From the NCBI RefSeq assembly GCF_035506375.1, contig NZ_DATJPM010000017.1, positions 1 through 10,250 on the forward strand: DNA of 10,250 nucleotides, written 5' to 3'. Below the pieces are notes generated by a model that was not told the DNA's origin, made no database searches, and saw nothing but the letters and a program-made list of their open reading frames with translations. The number at the start of each line of letters is the position of its first letter. The stretch's first letter is position 1. The position numbers were made by a program, and so were the translations under genes. This DNA comes from Methanocella sp. Its GTDB lineage: Archaea; Halobacteriota; Methanocellia; Methanocellales; Methanocellaceae. Positions 6,675 through 10,250 of this stretch are shown in pieces.

Positions 6675-6982
6675 TCGGTTTTTCAACACGAAAGCACGAA
6701 AGACTATTTTATCCCACGTAAGAGCACTAAAATCACTAAGGCCCATGCCTGGCGCTTAAAACACGAAACAACCTCTCCAATGGCACTAAAGCGCTAAAGG
6801 ATTGAAACACGAGAACGGCATGACTTTAATAGTTATGCTTTCCCTCGTGTTTCATTCTACTAGGGATGTTCGAGCCTTAGAGAGGTTGTTTCGTGTTTTG
6901 ACGCTAAAGCATGAGCCTTAGTGAGGTTCGTGCCCTTACGTGGGATATAAAAGAATTCGTGATTTCGTGTTGAAAAAGCCGA
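6675..6982. repeat. Long imperfect inverted repeat filling a convergent intergenic gap
   Basis: The 414-base gap between the two convergent stops (6606-7019) has no credible gene. Bases 6675-6813 and 6844-6982 are two 139-base arms that are reverse complements with mismatches and a few one-base shifts; the loop is 30 bases. The best block is 20 of 20: 6758-6777 against 6880-6899. Other matching blocks are the outer TTTTTCAACACGAAA (6679-6693) with its partner near 6963-6977, ATCCCACGTAAG (6711-6722), and GAAACACGAG (6804-6813) with 6844-6853. The loop has its own 7-bp stem (6818-6824 with 6832-6838, one G-T pair). No transposase and no clear target-site duplication were found. It could be a non-autonomous element, a dispersed intergenic repeat or a hairpin-forming barrier between convergent transcripts. 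Confidence 0.9.
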
Positions 6983-7019
6983 ACCATCCAGCGTTAGTCA
7001 TATAATAATAAGCTCGAGG

Positions 7020-7433
7020 TTAGCGGCGCTTTTTTATCGGGAGTCGGTCGGATTTCACGCTGTACAGCCCCAGCAGCAGGCCGATGATGAGACAGAGGAT
7101 GCTGATGACGAGGTCCGACAGCGCGAAGTACCCGCACCCGAAACCAAAGGCCACGGCCGTGATGGCGGTCGCGCCCCCGAGGCGATAGATGACGATGACG
7201 CTCACGATGAGCACGATGGCGGGCAAAAGCTGGAGCAACAGGAGGAGGACGTTCGAGTACTGCGGAGTAAGCGTCACGATAAGCTCCGTCACGCTCGCCC
7301 CCACCTCGTTCATGAAGGCGTTCACCGGGTTGAACTTTAAAGAATATAAAAACCCGTTGACGACGCCCAGGAGCACGATAAACTCCACGATCTGCGTATC
7401 CTGCTTAGAGCCCATCCTCGATACCAAGACCAT
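7020..7433 (-). CDS. Small hypothetical membrane protein, four predicted membrane segments
   Basis: 137 residues from ATG 7433. I do not recognise a family. Seen: hydrophobic segments at about 15-31, 60-83, 86-104 and 107-124, a polar loop of about 28 residues between the first two (containing NPVNAFMNEVGASVTE), and a basic tail (KSDRLPIKKRR) that would lie in the cytoplasm by the positive-inside rule. The run of six leucine or glutamine-leucine residues at 63-70 is notable but not diagnostic. The start is uncertain: a TATA-like box at 7447-7455 predicts transcription beginning near 7424, which is past ATG 7433 and would favour ATG 7415 (residue 7), with GAGG directly in front. Its tail faces the inverted repeat. 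Base composition resembles the neighbouring genes. Likely real from its GC-rich coding pattern and membrane topology; function unknown. Confidence 0.7.
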   Translation of the reverse strand: MVLVSRMGSKQDTQIVEFIVLLGVVNGFLYSLKFNPVNAFMNEVGASVTELIVTLTPQYSNVLLLLLQLLPAIVLIVSVIVIYRLGGATAITAVAFGFGCGYFALSDLVISILCLIIGLLLGLYSVKSDRLPIKKRR

Positions 7434-7446
7434 AGACTTGCCGTAA

Positions 7447-7455
7447 GTATAAAAG
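7447..7455 (-). promoter_or_regulatory. TATA-like box for the small membrane protein gene
   Basis: Minus-strand CTTTTATAC, centred about 18 bases ahead of ATG 7433 and about 36 ahead of ATG 7415. The spacing supports the shorter protein. A second candidate, CTTTTAAATC near 7475-7484, would fit the longer one. Confidence 0.35.
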
Positions 7456-7599
7456 CCGGTCGGTCATACACATTGATTTAAAAGTGGACCGTAACTTCGG
7501 CATCCTTATGCCAGGCAAATTAAACGGGAAGTGCTAACCCTATATACTCATATATATGGATACAGGAAGCTTGTGGAAAACCAGGTGCCCTCAGGCTAA

Positions 7600-7620
7600 A
7601 TAAAAAATAACGTTTTTTAT
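7600..7620 (-). terminator. AT hairpin/T-run terminator after the surface protein gene
   Basis: Starting 3 bases past the stop, ATAAAAAA and TTTTTTAT form an 8-bp stem around a 5-base loop (7608-7612), and the minus strand continues T-rich (TTATTTTTTATTTA). Because the T-runs occur on both strands it could stop transcripts from either side. The rest of the 190-base gap to 7433 shows nothing but AT-rich sequence. Confidence 0.5.
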
Positions 7621-7623
7621 TGG

Positions 7624-8793
7624 TTACCATTCCAGGTATAAGTCAAGGTAGAATGGATTGTTTGATCCAATGCTATACAATGGGCTCGAATCTATTGTGA
7701 ATTCTGCGTAAGGTCCTTCGATACTGGTGTCTATCGAATAAATGACCTGTAATGTCGCGGTCGACTGCCCATCATCAAACGTCGGTTGCTGATTTATATA
7801 TAAATATTCACCCGGTATATTTGTATTCATTTCTACATGCGGTGATAAACTGCCACTCGTACTTGACCGGGTTAGTGTTATATTGACCTCCCATGTACCA
7901 TGCTCAATTTCACTCACGTCCATGCTTGTGGTATCGAAGTATGTATCATTGGTAATGTAACCGCCGTTTGAAATGAATTGCATAACCTGGCCAGACGATG
8001 ACGGGCTGTTAACGTTGATCGTATACTGGTTCCTATCACCATAGGTGAACGGCGAATCAGCACCCACAATTGTTAAACGCGCATAGCCGTTAAACAGAGC
8101 TTCCATAGCGGTAGAATCGATAATAGACCCCTCCCGGATATTCCAAATGTAGATGTAAATGGTCTGCTCGGATACGCCAGGGTCGAAACGTAATGTAAAA
8201 GTCCCGTTGTGATTATCAGTAAGGTTGGCATTGATTCCACCATCAGGGATCCAATATCCGCCAGTATAATCATCTCCATAGAACATATTATCGCTTTCAA
8301 TCCGGCTGATCAGGACATTGGTGGTACCGCTCAGGTTACCATCACGGTGAACGATGGCCTGCGCTTGAGGCTCTTGCACTAATGCAGCCGGTTCCATGAT
8401 GGGGACCGTTACCGTCTGTGAGGTCGGGTCGAAATAGACGATGTTACCCGGATTCACGACCGGCGGCGGGTTGGTGCTCCACTTCTCCGGGTCCAGCGGC
8501 GGATACGTGATCCAGTACCCGAACTCCGTCTGCTTCACGCCGCTCGCCGGCATGGGCGTAGGCGTAGGCACGGCCGTCGGCGCTACCGAAGCGGTTGGGG
8601 TCGGCGATGCGGCACCACCGGAGCTGCCACCATTGGCAGGAACGGGCGTAGGCGTGGGCGTTGCGGTCACTGGCACAGCGGTCGGCGTAACGGTGGGCGC
8701 GGCATTCTGAGAGCCGCTCAGCGCATAGGCGCCCACCAGAACAATAATGATAACCACTATTGCTGCTATCAAAATCTTAATCTCATTCCTCAT
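7624..8793 (-). CDS. Signal-anchored Thr/Pro-rich surface protein, hypothetical
   Basis: 389 residues from an ATG with a strong GGAGGGGGAG site (8798-8807). A short basic N-terminus and one membrane segment (about 6-26) are followed by a low-complexity Thr/Pro/Ala/Val linker (about 30-84, with TPTPTPVP-type runs split by a Gly/Ser patch). A beta-rich outer domain (about 90-389) carries many aromatic residues, acidic loops and sequons at N153, N190, N196, N282 and N304. There is no lipobox Cys, so the protein should stay anchored by its N-terminus with the linker crossing the envelope. I do not recognise the outer domain; adhesion or S-layer-associated roles are only guesses. No catalytic motif is seen. 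The outer domain is much richer in AT than the anchor/linker part, suggesting separate origins. It diverges from the MFS exporter and has its own promoter and terminator signals. Confidence 0.8.
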   Translation of the reverse strand: MRNEIKILIAAIVVIIIVLVGAYALSGSQNAAPTVTPTAVPVTATPTPTPVPANGGSSGGAASPTPTASVAPTAVPTPTPMPASGVKQTEFGYWITYPPLDPEKWSTNPPPVVNPGNIVYFDPTSQTVTVPIMEPAALVQEPQAQAIVHRDGNLSGTTNVLISRIESDNMFYGDDYTGGYWIPDGGINANLTDNHNGTFTLRFDPGVSEQTIYIYIWNIREGSIIDSTAMEALFNGYARLTIVGADSPFTYGDRNQYTINVNSPSSSGQVMQFISNGGYITNDTYFDTTSMDVSEIEHGTWEVNITLTRSSTSGSLSPHVEMNTNIPGEYLYINQQPTFDDGQSTATLQVIYSIDTSIEGPYAEFTIDSSPLYSIGSNNPFYLDLYLEW

Positions 8794-8797
8794 TATG

Positions 8798-8807
8798 CTC
8801 CCCCTCC
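8798..8807 (-). promoter_or_regulatory. Strong Shine-Dalgarno of the surface protein gene
   Basis: Minus-strand GGAGGGGGAG ends four bases before the ATG and fixes the start. It is the clearest ribosome site in the window and contrasts with the leaderless-looking exporter gene on the other side of the same gap. Confidence 0.7.
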
Positions 8808-8858
8808 AAGGGCTTAATTAAGTTATATCTCTGCGATAGGCAAAATAGTTTATGAATC

Positions 8859-8868
8859 GTTATAAATT
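8859..8868 (-). promoter_or_regulatory. Possible TATA-like box for the surface protein gene
   Basis: Minus-strand AATTTATAAC would give a start near 8838 and a leader of about 45 bases, long enough to include the strong Shine-Dalgarno at 8798-8807. Other AT-rich boxes nearby make this choice uncertain. Confidence 0.35.
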
Positions 8869-8979
8869 GATTAAAAATATCTATAATTATTAAGCTTAAG
8901 CACGATGACCCCATGGTTTGGGATGCAATATAAAACGATAAGATCGGTTAAATATTTCCGGCCATTTATAATGCTCAAC

Positions 8980-8988
8980 ATATTTATT
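8980..8988 (+). promoter_or_regulatory. Candidate TATA-like box for the MFS gene
   Basis: ATATTTATT predicts a start near 9011, four bases from the ATG, which suits a leaderless transcript: no Shine-Dalgarno is visible. A second candidate, TTTATAAT at 8965-8972, would give a leader of about 20 bases. Confidence 0.4.
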
Positions 8989-8999
8989 TCGATAATTGA

Positions 9000-9010
9000 T
9001 GATTTAATCA
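9000..9010. promoter_or_regulatory. Perfect palindrome before the MFS start, possible operator
   Basis: TGATT-T-AATCA is a perfect 11-base palindrome ending four bases before the exporter ATG and overlapping the predicted transcription start. A repressor bound here would block initiation. It is short and AT-rich, so chance is a real alternative. Confidence 0.3.
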
Positions 9011-9014
9011 TTAC

Positions 9015-10238
9015 ATGAGAGGCAAGACGGGTCAGATCGCGGTCCTGGTACTGGGCCAGTTTTTTATGACGCTTGGCTTCAGCATTATCATGCCCATCCT
9101 GCCGTACTACACGCAGAAGATGGGCGCCTCGGCCCTGGACCTCGGGCTGTTAATGGCGTCCTATTCGTTCATGCAGCTCATCGTCACGCCGTACTGGGGG
9201 GAATTGTCAGACCGGATAGGGCGCAAGCCCATATTCCTGATCGGCCTGTTCGGCTATGGCTTCTCCTTCGTCATCTACGGCATCGCCACGCAGCTCTGGA
9301 TGCTGTTTGCGGCCCGCATGCTGGGCGGGGCCCTCGCGGGCGGCATCTACCCTGCATCGCTGGCCTATATCGCGGATGTCACGGAGCATAACGAGAGAGG
9401 AAAGATCATGGGCCTGCTGGGTGCGGCGTCGAGTATCGGGATGATCTTCGGGCCCTCCGTCTCGGGCATTCTCTCCGTCTGGGGGCTCAACCTGCCATTC
9501 TTCGTGACCGCCGTCGCAGCCTTCGTCTTCGGGATCCTCGGCTATCTGGTGCTGGAGGAATCCAGGGCCGTCGACGTACATCATCCGGTCAGCCGTAAAA
9601 AAGTCTCGCTGCTGGCCCCGCTTCGCTCAAGGACGGCGGTCCTCTTTATCCTGATGCTGCTCGTGACCTTCCTGATATCGGGCTTCCAGACCATTTTCGC
9701 CTACTACATGGGCGGGCGTTTCGGCCTCTATGACGCCCCGTCGCCAATGCCTTTACTGTCAGGGTACATCACGCTAAGCGGCCCCGCGGCCATGGCCATA
9801 CTATTCACGGTGATGGGCATCGTGGGCGTGCTGTGCCAGGGCGTGCTGGTCGGTTTCCTTATAGGCCGTATCGGAGAAGGCAGGACCGCCCTCGCGGGCA
9901 TGGCCGTTACTGCGGCCGGGTTTCTGCTCGTCAACTTATCCGGTGAGCTGTTGTCGATCATGCTCTCGTCCAGCCTGATCGCGATCGGCACCGGGCTCGC
10001 CACGCCGTCCCTCAACTCGCTGACCTCCAGGGCCACGGATGAGGAACACCAGGGCTCCGCTATGGGAGTGCTCGGATCTTACGGCGCCATGGGAAGGATC
10101 CTTGGCCCGCCGCTCGGCGGCCTGGCCTTCGACATCAATGTGGAGCTGCCGTACTTTATCTCGGCAGTGCTCTCGGCAGCCGGGGCGCTGGCCGCGTACC
10201 TTGTTATAAAGAAGAAAAAGCCTCTGCAGGATAAATAA
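9015..10238 (+). CDS. MFS exporter, DHA1/TetA-like multidrug efflux family
   Basis: 407 residues with about 12 membrane segments, the normal size for proton-driven drug:H+ antiporters of the major facilitator superfamily in the cytoplasmic membrane. Seen: motif A GELSDRIGRKP (62-72, with D66, R67 and R70) in the loop after the second segment; R101 in the motif B region AARMLGGALAGG; the antiporter motif C region GMIFGPSVSGIL (142-153); and a degenerate second motif A copy GRIGEGR (284-290) at the same place in the C-terminal half. The stretch between the halves, around 183-206, is basic and cytoplasmic. An outside-facing loop around 232-256 (GGRFGLYDAPSPMPLLSGY) is longer than I expect for TetA-like members. 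The substrate cannot be predicted; drugs or other small amphipathic compounds are usual. Probably leaderless, with a palindrome just ahead of the ATG that may bind a repressor. No regulator gene is adjacent in the window. Confidence 0.92.
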   Translation: MRGKTGQIAVLVLGQFFMTLGFSIIMPILPYYTQKMGASALDLGLLMASYSFMQLIVTPYWGELSDRIGRKPIFLIGLFGYGFSFVIYGIATQLWMLFAARMLGGALAGGIYPASLAYIADVTEHNERGKIMGLLGAASSIGMIFGPSVSGILSVWGLNLPFFVTAVAAFVFGILGYLVLEESRAVDVHHPVSRKKVSLLAPLRSRTAVLFILMLLVTFLISGFQTIFAYYMGGRFGLYDAPSPMPLLSGYITLSGPAAMAILFTVMGIVGVLCQGVLVGFLIGRIGEGRTALAGMAVTAAGFLLVNLSGELLSIMLSSSLIAIGTGLATPSLNSLTSRATDEEHQGSAMGVLGSYGAMGRILGPPLGGLAFDINVELPYFISAVLSAAGALAAYLVIKKKKPLQDK

Positions 10239-10250
10239 AAGGTTTATATT

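Noticed and set aside
6675..6982. CRISPR array
   Set aside because: The repeats are 7-base degenerate words arranged as an inverted pair, without identical direct repeats of 24-40 bases or regular unique spacers, and no cas gene is present.
6675..6982. Intact insertion sequence
   Set aside because: There is no transposase reading frame between the arms (loop only 30 bases) and no clear target duplication next to the ends.
8441..8710. Plus-strand Gly/Val-rich open frame of 89 codons
   Set aside because: It is the antisense of the Thr/Pro linker of the surface protein; low-complexity DNA gives open frames on both strands.
9207..9584. Minus-strand open frame of 125 codons inside the MFS gene
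   Set aside because: A shadow of the exporter, which shows intact MFS motifs in the plus frame.

Overview
The window looks like archaeal chromosome, most likely from a methanogen of the Methanocellales/Methanosarcinales type. This is inferred from several things seen together: AT-rich TATA-like boxes about 25-35 bases ahead of GC-rich genes, leaderless or very short leaders, GTG starts, exported proteins rich in N-glycosylation sequons, a SlyD-like FKBP of the long archaeal kind, an archaeal-style UbiA prenyltransferase, and a membrane histidine kinase with the HDINN phosphoacceptor box. No rRNA, tRNA, CRISPR array or transposase gene was seen.

Layout. The left edge holds the 3' part of a probably exported FKBP/SlyD-like peptidyl-prolyl isomerase (+). 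It ends 4 bases from the tail of a minus-strand pair: a PfkB-family sugar/nucleoside kinase followed by a cyclase-family metal hydrolase (kynurenine formamidase-like), joined by a TGATG stop/start overlap. Upstream of that pair, on the same strand, is a 624-residue sensor histidine kinase (about eight membrane segments, PAS, HisKA/HATPase) with no response regulator in the window. Diverging from it is a UbiA-family prenyltransferase (+). Its last 29 bases overlap the tail of a minus-strand helix-hairpin-helix protein related to DNA glycosylases.

After a divergent promoter region comes a membrane-anchored DUF4097-type beta-solenoid protein (+). Between its stop and the tail of a convergent small membrane protein (-) lies a 414-base gene-free gap. 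Almost all of it is a long imperfect inverted repeat (two 139-base arms, 30-base loop) built from degenerate CACKAAR words. This is the most unusual element in the window. Further right is a signal-anchored Thr/Pro-rich surface protein (-) whose outer domain is much richer in AT than its anchor and linker, and then a divergent DHA1/TetA-like MFS exporter (+) with a small perfect palindrome just before its start codon.

How the genes work together: only the kinase-cyclase pair shows operon structure strong enough to suggest a shared pathway, and its substrate cannot be read from sequence. The other genes appear to be single transcription units. Several deal with the cell envelope (FKBP, UbiA, DUF4097 protein, small membrane protein, surface protein, exporter), but no single pathway connects them. 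I saw no convincing defence or other novel multi-gene system. The best candidates for something undescribed are the inverted repeat and the atypical active sites of the UbiA and helix-hairpin-helix proteins.
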